A program made the position numbers and the translations under genes. A stretch of DNA of 64,000 nucleotides from assembly GCA_008802785.1 (NCBI GenBank), contig VUYT01000018.1:248001-312000 (forward strand). The letters are read 5' to 3'. The notes beneath the pieces are model-generated. The model saw only the letters and a list, made by a program, of their open reading frames with translations, was not told where the DNA came from and did no database searches. Positions 24,549 to 37,286 of the stretch are shown piece after piece (position 1 is the first letter of the stretch; each line of letters begins with the position of its first letter). This DNA is from Symmetrospora coprosmae (Eukaryota > Basidiomycota > Cystobasidiomycetes > Symmetrosporaceae).

Positions 24549-27500
24549 ATGGACGAGAATGACGCTTCGTCGCTGTCGGCAACGTCCGTGGGCGCGGCCA
24601 GTGGTGGACTGCCCAGATCGCCGTTCATGCCCGTCCGACGCTCGGCCAAGGACAGCAGCACTGCGACGACGACTGGCAGCGGGAGCGCGGCACAGACACC
24701 GAGAGCGCCGTCGATGCACCATCCTTCCTTGCTGAAAGGATCCATGACACCCACAGCAGTGTCGAAAGCAATGCTGGGCGGGGGAGCGGCTGCTCGCGTC
24801 GCCCCGTTGACCGCATCCAACCTGTCAGACTGGACCCAGACAGCAGCCGCCGCCGGTGACAGCGATGGCGAGAACATCGACGCGGCCAGTCCCGCAAACT
24901 ATCCCATCCGCTCGTCCTTCAGGACACCCAATTCGCCCTTGCTCAGTAGCGCAGCGAGCAACTCGGACGCCGGGTCGGTCAGCGGCAACGGGAATGGCAA
25001 TGGCAGTGGCCTGCCCACGTCGAGCAAGTACGCGGGCGTGGCGGGAAAGCTCGGGAGACCCCCACCAGGACCCTCGATGCTGTCCAGCAAGCGATACACG
25101 CGCACCATGGCCCGTCCTGCTTCTCCGGAAGCTCAGGAACAGATGCAGCCACCGCGTCCAGGCTCGGCCATGTCTCATGCCGTCTCTGCGAGCGACCTGC
25201 GCGTAAAAGCTAGAGTGACATCAGGCTCAGCGCCAAAGAAACGCCTCGGCCTCGTCAATGGCGCAGAGAGGGCCGACCCAGCCCCGTCTTCCATGACTCA
25301 TGGTATGCGCTCCGTGACGGGTCCGCTGCGCGCTCCAGAGACGCCGGGCGCATCAACCGCCTACAAGCGTCCACGCAGCAACTCCCGCGCAGCGCCACCT
25401 ATGCCTGCTCAAGTCTCTCGGCCAGCTAGCAGGGCAGGCGGCGATTACTCTCGCCCCGCCTCCCGCATGGACGACTTCCCAACCTCGTCGTTCGTCAGCG
25501 CCGCCACTTTCGGGCAGGACGAGCACGCCTCCGAGCTGCTCGCCGGAGGTATGGGCGGCCTGTCGCTCAAGCACCGTGTGGACTCGGACACGTCCATTGG
25601 AACGACCATGCCCGCAGTTCCAAAGAGCGAGAGCGTCCTTGTCTGCGTCAGGGTCCGCCCGCCCGCCGTCAGCCACACGGTGCAGGTCGTCAACCCGGCC
25701 CACCTCGAGGAGGCGTGGCGCATGGATACGGACGAAGGGTCCGTCAGGCTAGGAGATGGTTCCGGGCAGGAGTATCGATTCGGTCAGTTGCCTCGATTGA
25801 GGTTCTTTTGCACTCCGCCCGCGCTGGCTGACTCGCATTTCGCAAATTACCTAGACGCCGTCGTAACCGGATCGGGCAATACGAATGTGTATGAGCAGGC
25901 AGCCAAGAACCTGATCCAGTGTGTCCTTGCACACGGGCCGTGTCGATGACGCGCCTGTTACGCGCTGACACCCCTCCCCTATGCACACAGCTCATCCATG
26001 AACGGGTTCGACGCAGTCATCTTCGCCTATGGACAGACTGCATCTGGAAAGACATTCACATTGAGCGGCACTCCAGCCAACCCAGGCATCATCCCGCAAG
26101 CCGTATCGGACATCTTTGCGTACATCCGCTCGGTGAGGCAGGTTGCCCATTGGCGTAGTGAAGCCTGCACACTGAATCGCAGTACTTGACCATGCTTGTT
26201 CCTCAGCATCCCAACAAGGAGTTCCTGCTCCGAGCGTCGTACATCGAAATCTACAACGAGCAGCTCAAAGACCTCCTGGCACCCGAGACGGCCGGGCAGG
26301 TGAAAGTCCGCCAGGACGAAAAGAAGCGTTTCTTTGTCTCGCCACTGCGTGAAGAGGTCGTCACGAACGAGCAGCATGTCGCGCAGCTCCTCGAGCGTGG
26401 AGAGAACAACCGGCACACCGGCCAGACAGACTATAATGCCCGGAGCTCGCGGAGCCACACAGTCTTCCAGATGGTGCGCAACCTCCAAGCTGAAAAACCG
26501 AGTACTACATGCCTCTGACTATGGTGGCTGTCTCGTGAACCTCCGAACATGCAGGTTATCGAATCCCGAGACGTGGACCATGCCAATCCTGCACACCTCA
26601 AGCGATCCTCGGCCCTAAGCCGGCCGCAGACACCGTCTTTCGCCCGGCCTGGCGCCTTGCCAGCTGACGACAGAGCAGTAGTCACATCACGTCTGTCCCT
26701 TATTGATCTCGCGGGGAGCGAGAAGGCTACCAGCCAGGCGGACCGGCGGGTCGAGGGCGCCTTCATCAACAAGTCCTTGCTTACCCTCGAAAAGGTCATC
26801 GCTGCGCTGACAGAGGACAAGACACGGTGAGCATGCCTGTCCATTCTCGGCTCAGATCTGATGAAGACACCGGCTGAGACCATCGGGGCGTGGTCCACAG
26901 CGCCCATGTCCCCTACCGTGACTCGAAGCTCACGCAGATCCTGCAGCCCTCGCTCTCTGGCGAAGCGCGTGTCGCCGTCATCTGCACCATCAATCCGTCG
27001 CCGGTTGCTGTTGCCGAGAGCACCTCGACACTCAAGTTCGCGCAGCGCGTCAAGAAGGTCACGCTCCACGCTGAGCGGAACGAAGTCATCGGGGACCGAG
27101 CGCTCATCTACCGCTACGAGCAGACGGTGAGCTTTGCACACTGTTGATGCTTGTGCTGGTAGCTGGACCTCTACTTGCGCAGTTTTGCTGACGTGGCCCG
27201 TGGATCGACTCGCTGTCGCAGATTGCCGAGATGACGGCCTACATCGCCCAGCTTGAGGTCTCGCAATCTGTCCCAGCGACGCCACGGCGCAGTAATGGCT
27301 CAGACGGCCCTGGAGACGCAGCTCGTGCCGATCGAGCCTTCGCAGGCGCAGCTTCCGGCAAAGACGGCAAGAATCCGGATGTTGCGAAAGCGCGCGAGGA
27401 CCGCGCCAAGCTGCTTGGCTACATTGTCAACGCTGGCAATCTCGACGCAAAGAAGAGCGACGAAGCACCGCGGCCAGTTAGCCCAGTCAAGCCTGTCTCT

Positions 27501-28384
27501 GCCGCCGAGCTGCCGTTTGTAAGTTGCGGCTGATGCTACAGACTTCTTCTGAGCTGCAAGGGCTGAATCCCGCTCGATCCCGTACAAACAGCTGCAAGAA
27601 CAGCTGCTCGATGCGCAAGACAAGATCGGCGAGCTCGAAGAAAGTAACGAGCGTCAGAGAGACGAGATTGCGTCCCTGCGGGCGGAACTGGCAAGTGCTG
27701 CCGGCCAGGGGCAAGCGGCGCAGCGTGGCGAAATTGCTTCGTCCGATACAGCTCTGCAAGCTCTTCGTCAGCGCAACGATGATCTTGAAAAGGTAGCCTG
27801 CTCGCTCGCCCCGGAAGCTAGGAGGTGCATGGCTGACGGCCATCGTCCGTGTTTCGCCCGATGTTAGCAATGTCGCGAGTATCGCACCATTTTGGCGAAC
27901 GAGGACCACACAACGGCGCTCAAGTCAGAGCGGCGCCTTGCAGCACGCGAGTGGTCGGACAAGCTTCTACATCTGCAGAACAGCCTAGATCGCGCTCGGG
28001 CTCTACAGCAAGATGCTCTGGCGCAGCTTGCGGACGAGCGAAAGGTGAGCAAGCCAGCGCGATCGATGGTCCCGTGAAGTGCTGAGACGGTCTGTCTTGC
28101 AGAAAACGGCCGGTCTCGAGAAGCAACTGCTCAAAGGCGGAACGCTAGAGGCTAAACTCGACGGCATCGCTCGCCGACGCTCAGGTTCGCTCGATGGCCT
28201 AGCCTTGCTCTCTTCGGAGTCACCGGTACGTTCGCTAGGCTGGTCTACCCGACCGACGGGGAAGCGTGCTGGACTACTCGTGCTTATTCAGGCGTGCTTG
28301 GCACCAACAGATGATCAATACCGCAGCCAGCTACTTGAATCTGGACGAGATGCTCGACTCCCCCATTGCTACACCTCTTCGTAG
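24549..28384 (+). CDS. Kinesin motor protein, kinesin-7/Kip2-like
   Basis: Microtubule motor. Eleven exons with consistent phases: 24549-25782, 25855-25918, 25991-26132, 26207-26473, 26555-26826, 26901-27126, 27222-27518, 27592-27792, 27868-28044, 28103-28225, 28292-28384; 1,031 residues. The motor is internal at about residues 360-712, after a ~355-residue Ser/Pro/Gly-rich head extension: [11 protein letters not shown]-loop [24 protein letters not shown], and [17 protein letters not shown]. The C-terminal ~300 residues are coiled coil. A motor behind a long disordered N-terminus with [17 protein letters not shown] resembles the Kip2/KipA-CENP-E group, which track plus ends. A ~25-residue Ser/Arg-rich insert lies before the DLAGSE switch. 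Subfamily is less certain than family. Confidence 0.9.
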
Positions 28385-28700
28385 CAGACTGCGGTGATTG
28401 GCTTTCCGTCGAACCGCACTGGTGTACTTTTGTCCTGGCTTCCCTCGGTGCACGCCTGCAGTCGGCTTCTTTTCGTCATTCTGCAGCAGTTGTGTATCAC
28501 CGTAGCCTTTGATGATGCCTGGGTAATGATCGTGTCACGATTGGCTAGAGACTCGCTCGCGAACCTTCGGCAGTGAAGAGGCCCGAGCCTGAACTCGCAA
28601 GTCGGCAGTCAATGCTGGCTTCCCGATGCCATCTGCCTGCCGCAAGAGGTGGATGACGGCACAGGTGCGGTGCCCTGACGGACGCATCGATATGCTGTAG
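28385..28700. other. Convergent intergenic region
   Basis: 316 bases between the 3' ends of the kinesin and UPF2 genes. Nothing beyond presumed 3' UTRs is seen. Confidence 0.5.
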
Positions 28701-31700
28701 CTACCCCTCGAATTTGATGCGGAAGCCCCTCTTGCCAGCCGAGTCGATCCATGACTTTCGACTCTCCTGATCCTCGCGCTGCTCGTAGTCGAGCACGAGA
28801 CGCTTAAGCTGCTGCTGCTCTGCGCGGTCCTGCTGTTGCTTTGAGAGCGTATGCACACCGAGTGCGGACTCGCGAGGAATGTCGACGCCTCTCGCTTTGC
28901 CCTTCTTCATGAGTAAGGTGAATTTGAGACCATCACTGGCGACGCTGCCCTCACCACCTTCACTGGCTACACCAGCTTGCTGCTGGTGCTGCTGCTGCTT
29001 TTTGAGCGTGGGTGGAAGCGCTTCGGTCATTGCTGACTTGCTCGGAGCGGCGGACCGTCGCGGGTCGACTTCAGCCATCATCCTAGCGAGCTCGCGCTCA
29101 AAGTCGTCCTCCTCGTTGTTGCCTTCTTCGCGCTCCTCCTCGCTCGAAGAGGAAGACTCCGATTCGCTCGAAGAGGAACTGCTTTCGCCATCGGATTCAT
29201 CTGCCCCTTCACCACGTTCGGACTCGCTTTCGCTGTGTTCGTGATCTGGCCGCACCCGTTCACCTTCACCTTCATCGTCGTCGAGCTCGGCCTGGGCCTC
29301 TGCTTCCTGGACCGCTTCAGCTGGGGTAACTGCGGGCAGAACAATGCGATTGATCAGCGGGGCTGGAGTGGTGATCGTATGGCCAGACGACCAAGGATAT
29401 GGCCGCACTCTGCACGCTAGCTTTTGCAAACATGTCGTCTACGGCCATTGCGGCCTCCTCAAAGGTGGCGAACAGCACGAGCTTGGGTCTGAGCGTTTCG
29501 AAGGTGTCCGAAACCATAAAGTCGATGTCCATCGGAAGCGGCTGGCGCTTCACCTTGATGTACATCTGGAAGAAGACGAGGAAGTTGTCCATCTTCTTGC
29601 GCAGCAAGCCTCGCTCAAAGTAGACGCCGCATGTGTCGAGCAGTGTGCAGACCAAGCGGATGCGGAAATAGTCTTCGGGTGTATCGAGTAGTGACGTCGT
29701 ATCTGGTGTTGGTCGTCCATCGGCTGCCATTTGTGAACGTGTCAATACTTCAAGTCAGCATGGCTGAGCGGCATCGTGCGCCAAAAGCAAATGGCGCCCA
29801 GACTAACCGTGACCGAACGTCAGGAGAGACCAAAGGGTATCCAACACGACCTTGGCATCGACCATCCGGTACGTATAGAGCTCCCCCACATACTTGACGG
29901 TCGCCACTCTCTGCTGATTATGCTTGAAATTGTTATGCTCCATCCCGACGGTAACGTTCTCGAGCACGCCGTCGACAACGGCAATGGCAAACTCGGAGCG
30001 GTAGCGGGCGAGGTCGTAGAGCAGGAGCGCGAACAGGTAGACGCTGCTGAACTTGACCTTCCAGACCTTGGTGAAGGCATTGTAGAGCTTCCTGACGACA
30101 GTCGGGTCCTCCCAGTGCATCATGCGCAAGGCACGCACGACCTTCTCGAGATTGGGTCTCGAAAGCACGTCGTATAGGAGATAGCGGATGTACAGCTGCA
30201 TGGGCGTCCGCTCCTTCGGTACGGCCAGGGGCCGATCAGGCGGGTCACACTGGTAGTACGCGTTCTCGAGCATGGTGATCTGGCGCTGGTCAAGGTTACT
30301 GGCGACCTGCTTCTTGCGCTTCACAGTTTCAAGCATGACGCCCATCTTCTCGCCCGTGCCTTCGCTTCGTAGAAGAAAGCGGCCGCAAGTTTCAAGCAGC
30401 GTGCACAGGTTGTCCAAGTTCGGGCCCGAGAAGTCGTCCAGACAGACTTTGAGAACGTGCAGGATCGAGTGAGAAGGCGTGATGCCGAACTTGGCTAGCT
30501 CCGACAGGAAGCGGATGTTTTTTGAGCGAGACTCGGATAAGTCCTGACCCTTCTTGCGTTGAAAGTACCGGAACTCGTCTTCGAGCTGGCGTATTGAAGG
30601 CTCTGATTAGGCATAGCTCCACAAGGTGCGAGCTCTCCCGGACTTACCAATGCCACAGCGCCGGAACCGATATCGGGCATGTACTGACTGAGGGTAGCCA
30701 CCAGTCGGCTGTAGTACGGGATGAGGTCCTGACGATTCCGCGGCAGGCCGACGACAAGCTGCGCGCAGATATGAGCCAGCTCTTAGCTCGCTTGAACGTG
30801 CGGAGTGCTGTCGGCGCAGAGGCACACCTTAACAAGACGTCTTCGAGCAGGCTTCGAGTTCAAAAAGGTGAATTCGACTGCTGCCTTGTCTATAGCTTCG
30901 CAGTTGCTTAGGTCCGGTAGTCGCGCAAAGAGGGCGGTAAGCTGGGCAGCCGGAGCTGGAGCTAGACCGTCGTCCGGTTCGAGAGCAGCGGCAGCCAAGG
31001 GGCTGTGCCGGTCGTTCTCAAGTCAGCGGAGAGCAGCAGATCGTACGCTGGCGCTATTAGACAAGATCCGCGCACTCAGCATCGTCCTGTTGAGGCGCTT
31101 CATCCGAGACCGGTGCATCTCCAGCGACCGCATCGACCGCGGCCGGTGCCGAGTCTTTGGCGTCTTCAGGGCTGCCTTTGAGCAATGCACCCGGGACCTC
31201 GCCTCGAAGATCCATCAGGTCGGTGTAGAACCGCTTCTCCTCCTCGTCTGCCCAAATGCTGCCCGGCCCACCAATGCCACCATCTTCCCCATTTGCTCGG
31301 TTGCTCGATGCCGCACCCAAGCCAGTGATTACGCTGCTGTTTGCGAGCGGTGGTAGCGTAGGCAGGGGCACGGATAGCGACTCGGACAGAGACTGCACAC
31401 CCGCCCACAGCTTCTCCCAAGACCGGGCAAGCTTCTCATAGTTCTGCGCCCGGTCTTCAAAGATCTCGCCGCTGCGAATGTAGGCATCGTGGTTCTTCCT
31501 GTCGGTTTCGAGCAGTTGCTGTATACGACATGGGAGTGCGAATTTAGCGTACAGTGGTCATGCCGGGGATCTCGGTACCACTGACTGTATGGTCCTTGAT
31601 CGCCCGCCGGGAGAGGGCATCGTAGTACGCGACGAGAAGTCTGCGGACTTTGTCCTTTGTGGCTGCCGGGACGAGGTCATCGTCCCCTTCACGAGGCTTG

Positions 31701-32795
31701 AGCGCCTCGGCCTCGGCCGGCGTGGGTCCAGCGGGAGAGTCCTCCGGTACCGCGCTGGTGTCTGCAGTAGGCAGAAAGGCTATTCCGAGATACTTTGTGA
31801 AGGCAACCGCCAGCGGTACAGAGGTGATGAGCAGCTCCTTGTCTGCTGTGAGCTGGAAGGTCATGCAAGTTGCAGGCGGCTGTCAGCTCCTTCGGTGCTC
31901 CGAGGCACTAGCGGCTTCCACCAAAGCGTGCAGCCTACCAGATCCTTGAATATGCTGAAGGTAGCTTCTCCAGTTGAGGGTCCACCCTTCTTGGTTGCAT
32001 CGCCCGAAGCTCTGACGATCCCAGCGAGTTCGAGTTCGGCAAAGATCCTCAGCAGCCCGCGCTGCCGGAGGACGCGCGCACCCTCTTCCTTGTCCTTTTG
32101 GTCTGGCGCAAGTGCAGCGAGCTGGGCCTTTGAAGGAGCCTGCAGAGCGGTCTGAAGCGTGCTGACGAGCGGTACCGAGAAGAGCTCGGGGAAGCGCTGA
32201 TGCAGAGCGGAGACGACCTGAGCGTGCATACAGTCACTCATCAGCGTTGTGTCTAGCTGCTGGTGGGAGCTGCTGAAACGCATTGGACGGGCCTACCTCG
32301 ACGGCTCCAGCGATCTCGGTCCCGGTCTTGCACCGGGCCAACCCTTCGAGGGTCGCAGCAACGAGCTCGCTCGTGTACTTTCCGAGGTTGAGGACGTTGA
32401 CTTCCTTGATGAGCGCCGCTACAGAGTCGGCCGCCTGCAGCGAGGTCCGGAGTCGCTTGATGAAGGCGGTATTGCGCTTGAGCGACGAGTCGAGCGCACC
32501 CAAGGCTGCGTGCAGGATGGACCCACGCCTGTCAGAGCAGCAACAGACAGCGCTCAAGCGTGCACATGTGCGCATGCGTAGGCGTACCGTCGACGTCCAG
32601 CCCTCCCGTTTGCCATGCTGCTGCGTTCAGAGCGCGCAGCTCTGATCTTCTCGGCGGAGCCTTGGAAGCGTGACCTGACGTCGCCGTCGCAGCGCCATTC
32701 CCGATATTGGTGCTGTTGCTGGTGATGGTGCTGCTATTGTTATCGGCATGAGTCGACGTTGTGGCTCCTCCTGCCGCCTTCCCATCCTCTGCCAT
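28701..32795 (-). CDS. upf2: UPF2/Nmd2 nonsense-mediated decay factor
   Basis: Scaffold that bridges UPF1 and UPF3 in nonsense-mediated mRNA decay in the cytoplasm. It carries MIF4G-type repeats. The first exon (32588-32795) is a Thr/Ser/Asn-rich head; 32297-32505 has LDSSLKRNTAFIKRLR, then 31939-32217, 31586-31852 and an exon ending with LLETDRKNHDAYIRSGEIFEDR. Later exons hold NRQDLIPYYSRLVATL, then FRYFQRKKGQDLSESRSKNI and FRIRLVCTLLDTCGVYFERG. After an acidic Glu/Asp/Ser run, the C-terminal UPF1-binding segment reads LSKQQQDRAEQQQLKRLVLDYEQRE. Phases agree for the first four exons and for the last intron (donor GTGCGG near 29416). The junction near 31070 has no good donor and is unresolved. 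Start at 32795. Confidence 0.93.
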
Positions 32796-33121
32796 GTCAT
32801 GGGGCAGTAGCGGTACCAGTAATAGCAGTCAGTGCGGACAAGGGGAGGGAGGAAGAGGCAAAGCCGCCACCGAGGCACTTACGGAGACGCAGAGGACGGA
32901 CATACGATATGATCAGGTCGCTGGTCTGTCCCGATGATGGCCCCGATGCTCACTACTACTGGTCACAACAAGATCCGAGAGAGATGACTGACTATGATGC
33001 GGACACTGCCGGCGACTGCCCTTCGTCGTTGCTACAGCGTCGTACAAGGGAGGCCCAGAGAGCATTCCAGCTCGACCGAGAATCCTACGCACTAAGATGC
33101 GAATACTCCACCGTACCTCCC
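32796..33121. other. Intergenic, upstream of UPF2
   Basis: 326 bases between the UPF2 start and the 3' end of the G-alpha gene, both minus strand. Presumed UPF2 promoter; no other feature seen. Confidence 0.5.
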
Positions 33122-34754
33122 TCACATCAACCCTCTGCGAAAGGAGACAAAGCTACATCGTTAGCCTATCTCCCGGTGCATTCCAGCAGGACCGAAGACC
33201 CACGAGTATGCCAGATTCTTGCGGAGAATTGTGTCGTTGACAGAGATGAGCACTATCCGGACCTGCTTGGTGTCGGTTGCGCAGGTAAAGTGCTGATAGA
33301 GCTCATTTGGCCGTCTGTACAGCGTCCTGAATTTCTTTGCCATGTATTGTGCCCTGCGATATCGACACGGATACAATGTCAGCAGGCTGTCTCGTTGCCT
33401 ACTTTAGGATGTACAGTCGAGGTCAGACTCACGCAGGCTCGTATTCGTTCTCTCCCGTGTAGTCCGGGCAGTAGTCGCGCAGCTGGGTGCCTCCCCGCAG
33501 CTTCTGCTGGAACAGGTCGATCTTGTTGAGGAAGAGAATGATGGAGCTGTTTGCAAAGTACCGCGAATTTGCCACGCTCTCGAACAGCGTGACAGATTCT
33601 TGCAGTCGGTTGACGCTCTCGTCCTCGTACAGACTCTGGTCAAACTCCTGGATCGCGACGAGGAAGAGCAGAACCGTGACGTCCTCTGAAAGTAGGCGAC
33701 GGCACGGAGTGGTCAGTCTGCGAAGACCGAGACATGCGGGAGGTCTCTGAATCACTCACCAAAGCAGTTCAACCACTTGCGACGCTCTGTCCGCTGTCCT
33801 CCTACATCAAGCAGGCGATACCGCAGCTCGCCGACCTTCAGAATTGTCTCGCTGATACCCGTCGTCTTGACTCGACACCGCAGGATATCGTCGTCTGACG
33901 GGACAAAGTTGGCCGCTATTGTCCGGTCCACGTTCTCGAAGAAGTACTGTGAGGGTAGAGATAGTGTGCGCAGGATTCAGGAGGAATGTTCGATAGTGCA
34001 CCAAGCGAGCCGGAGATATGGAAATGCGTACCTCTGCAGAATCGTTCAGCTGGAACTCGTTCCGCCGGGCAATGGCATCCTTGACGCCTGCATCCGCATA
34101 CAAAGCTTTCACCGATCTCGCCGTCTCTTGCGGAACAGGCCACTGCAGGGGGTGGATATACGGCAGCATGAGCTGCGGCCAATTTTGACGCTTTCCGAGA
34201 GGACGGTCCCACCTCTGGGTACGAGCCAATATCGGCGATGATCTGAGCCTCGTTGGCGCTCTCGGGCTCGCTGAACGTGATGCCCAGCATCTCCATGGCG
34301 TCGAGGACGACGCTGAGCGACTGAAATGTGTTGGCGAGGATGACCTCGCGGTAGCCTAGGCGCTCCTCGTCGCCCATGGGCTTGTCGTACATCAGGCGGA
34401 ACTGCTTGAGGACGGTCGACTCTGTGCGCACGTGCATTGGCGAGCGAGCGAGCGAGCGCAGTCAGCATCAGCATTAAGGCGGACTCGCGAAGCTCCAGTC
34501 AGGTACAGCAGAGCACTCACTGCCGGACTCTGTGAGGGGCAGACACGAAGTGAGAGAGGGCAAATGCACAGATCAGCTCCTGAGCGGTCCGTGCATCATT
34601 CATGTAGGCCGTCAGACCCACCTCCGGCTCCCAGGAATAGCAGCTTCACATCCTGCCTGCTGTCGCGCTCCGCCTGCTTGAGCTGCTTCTCTATCGCCTC
34701 GTGCCTCTGCTTTGCGGCATTGTCCTCGATGGGGGCGCTCGCTCCGCAGCCCAT
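33122..34754 (-). CDS. Heterotrimeric G-protein alpha subunit
   Basis: Membrane-attached GTPase that couples receptors to cAMP or MAPK signalling. Eight exons, phases exact: 34622-34754, 34521-34529 (9 nt), 34213-34421, 34032-34142, 33760-33946, 33433-33685, 33204-33326, 33122-33134; 345 residues against a usual ~354. N-terminus MGCGAS gives Gly2 (myristoylation) and Cys3 (palmitoylation). G motifs: GAGESGKS (built across three exons), RCRVKTTGI, DVGGQRTERRKW, FLNKIDLF and TCATDT. The last 13-nt exon gives the C-terminus ...KNLAYSGLM, the usual receptor-contact tail; reading through the intron instead would add an atypical GPAGMHREIG end. Class within the fungal G-alpha groups was not assigned. 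Confidence 0.94.
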
Positions 34755-37286
34755 GGTGGTTCTCTCGACGACGGCGACGAGCGGGGGTCTAGCGAATACT
34801 TAGCGTGGCCTTGGTGACTGAAGCAGCTTGTCGAGCAACTTGGAAGCGTCGGGAATGGAGGCGGCTCAAGGTGGCGAAAGAGCTTGGGTGCGGGTCCAGT
34901 GTTGCACAGAAGAAAAAGAAGTGCCTGCCTGAGCTCGTCGTAGAGAGGTCCGTTGTGAAGGTCTTTCTCCTTTCCCTCGTCAGGAGCTTTGTCCGCCTCC
35001 GCTTTCTGAGCTGGGGCTGCGGGCCGTTGCTCGCCCGTGTCTTCCGCGCGCGCGCAGCGTCTGTCTCGTGGCACCCTGTGGTGGTCGGATGGAACGGCCG
35101 ACTGGGTCCGAGGGACTGTGCGCTGTCTTGCTTGCGATGCACTGACAGCCAGAAGCCGGTGGACTGTGCTGTAGCGGCGACGGTCGAGCCACAAAGTGAA
35201 GGAGTCGCGTGGGTGCGTGCGCCCGCTCAGACTCTCGGACGTCTGGGAGGTGCAGGCTTCTGGACTCAGCAAGACGGGATGCACACCAACTTCTAGGATT
35301 CTCGTATGACGATGGTCAGAGGGAGACGCAGAGGAATGCGATGGAATGCAGGACTCCCTGCGCGAGAGAGCCGCCTGGCGCTGGTGCTGGATGAGCATCC
35401 CTCCCCCCAAAGCGCCTTCGACAGACAGCAGCCGCAGCCCATTGTTGCTCCGCCTTGTCCGACCCAGTCCAGCACTGAGCGCTGTTCGGAGACGTCCATT
35501 GACTTGCTCTCTCTCCCTTTCCACCTTCTTGCTCCCTCACTTCCCCCCACCCGCTCCAGGCGTCCCCGTTACAAAAGTGAACAAAGAGCCTGGAAAAGAG
35601 CTGCTGCCTGGAGAAGCGGAGAAGCGTCCCCGCCCGGTCCGCCCCTTCCCGCAAGCCGGTGGCCGGCGCCTCCACAGCAGCCCATCTTCAACGCTCGCCC
35701 AAGGACATGGATGCATCATCCACCAGGATCCTAATGTGTGCCCGATGCTCGTCTATGTCACCTCCCAACACCCATGGCGACTATACATACTGCTGTTGGC
35801 GGACCTGCAATCTGCCCTCTGCCGCAGTTCCCGAGGCTGATACCGTAGTCGAGCGGTCCTGCGTTGCGTGATACTCACCGTCTTCAAGAAGTATGACCGC
35901 GTTCGTAGCTCCCTGACACTATGCACAGGACCTCCGGCGATCGAACACCTCGCTGCCATCCCGTGGCGACCCTCTCCTGATCAGTAAGACGCGTTAGGCC
36001 GAGCAAGCGATGCGCCCGCCCGCCTCAACAGAGATATACAGGAGTCACCATCATGAACGTGTCCGACTCGCTCTTCGTGTACCTGAACCATACGCAAAGA
36101 GGCGCGCCTTGCTAGATGGGTAGCGCGATGGGCCTCGCCGCATCTGTGCCATCTCTTGCCGATGCGGCCTGGACTTTGCGGACTGCCAATCCCAATAACG
36201 GGATCTAGCGCTCAATGCTCCCGCGTCAGTATCGTGTGACACGCTCCCCATAGGTGCGACGGACACAATGGCAATCGCTGCGAGTTGGCGTTCCCCGCCT
36301 ACCTCTACCTCCACCTGGAAAGCATGTGCGGCACGATTCGGTCGATTAGCAGCGCGGGCGCCCGGAGTACAATTGAAGGCATCGACAAGGACGAAGTATC
36401 TCCATGCCATCCGTCCAGCTGCGATTCGCGAAGATACGGAGGCCTCAGACGCCCGCCTGCCAGAACAACCTGGTGCACAGGGGCAGTGCGAGGAATGAAA
36501 GGTTCCCGCTTCCCTCTCACGCATATGCGGACATGCTTCTCTCGGTATCACCGCAAATTTAGGGGCGGAGGCGCGTGGTTCAAGCATGAAGGGGCTGCAT
36601 GAAGGGGCTACTTGTACATGTCCTGCGTCGACCAGCCGGGCCAGGCGAGGTGCGATCGTTCGGACAGGCTAGCCTCATCGCGCCTGTGTCAAGCGCGGCT
36701 AGGCTGCATCGAAGAGAGTCTTGCTAAAGTAGCGGAACGGTCGGGAACAGTCTCGAGGTGCGGTCCCCGGAGTCCTGTGCTCAGGGCAAAGCGGCGCTCC
36801 GTGCCTGGTCGCTGGAGGTGGCGAAGAGGTGGCCCGTGAGGCACGGTTGGTCCGATGGAGGATACGGGCGGGGCTCGAGACGGAGAGTGATAGTGAGTCT
36901 GTGCGCGGGGTGCTGAGCACAGTAAGGCCCTGTAGCATTGTCTGTGCGTGCGCACTGAACCGACTGTCAAGGCCATGCGATGTCGATGCACAAGGCAGAT
37001 AGCCTCGTTGGGGAGACCAGATTTGCTGTCGGCGTATCACTCGTACCTCAGTGTTAATGAACCGCATACTGTAGCAGTGAGGCGTCTGTGCAAAGACAGT
37101 GCGACCTTTGCCCAAGGCCCTGATAGCGGGTTGGCTGGCCAGGTGCGACTTGACGCCACCGTAGCAGGCCTCTCACGTGCCCGCCTAGAGGACGTCAAGA
37201 CCCGATGAAGCGCAGCGAGAGGGTTCGCCCTGCCTATTGAGATACAGCATCATCACCACGACGACAGCTCCGCAGTCCGTCTCGCC
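34755..37286. other. Unusually long empty interval
   Basis: 2.5 kb with no gene I can support, in a window where gaps are mostly 0.2-1.1 kb. ORFs of 100-280 codons exist on both strands (for example 34691-35524 minus and 36051-36587 minus) but none has a motif or convincing splice pattern. No tRNA-like A/B box was noticed. It includes the promoters of G-alpha and SNF8. Confidence 0.4.
36584..36609 (+). repeat. 13-bp tandem duplication
   Basis: GCATGAAGGGGCT is present twice head to tail with no spacer. Confidence 0.8.

Noticed and set aside
33135-33203. G-alpha C-terminus read through as ...NLAYSWVFGPAGMHREIG
   Set aside because: A GTGGGT donor and TTTCGCAG acceptor in phase restore the family's normal short end, ...NLAYSGLM.
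34805-35296. Plus-strand 163-codon ORF antisense to the G-alpha upstream region
   Set aside because: No motif and arginine-rich shadow composition.
36051-36587. Minus-strand 178-codon ORF in the long gap
   Set aside because: No recognisable domain, no plausible splice partners and composition like shadow frames.
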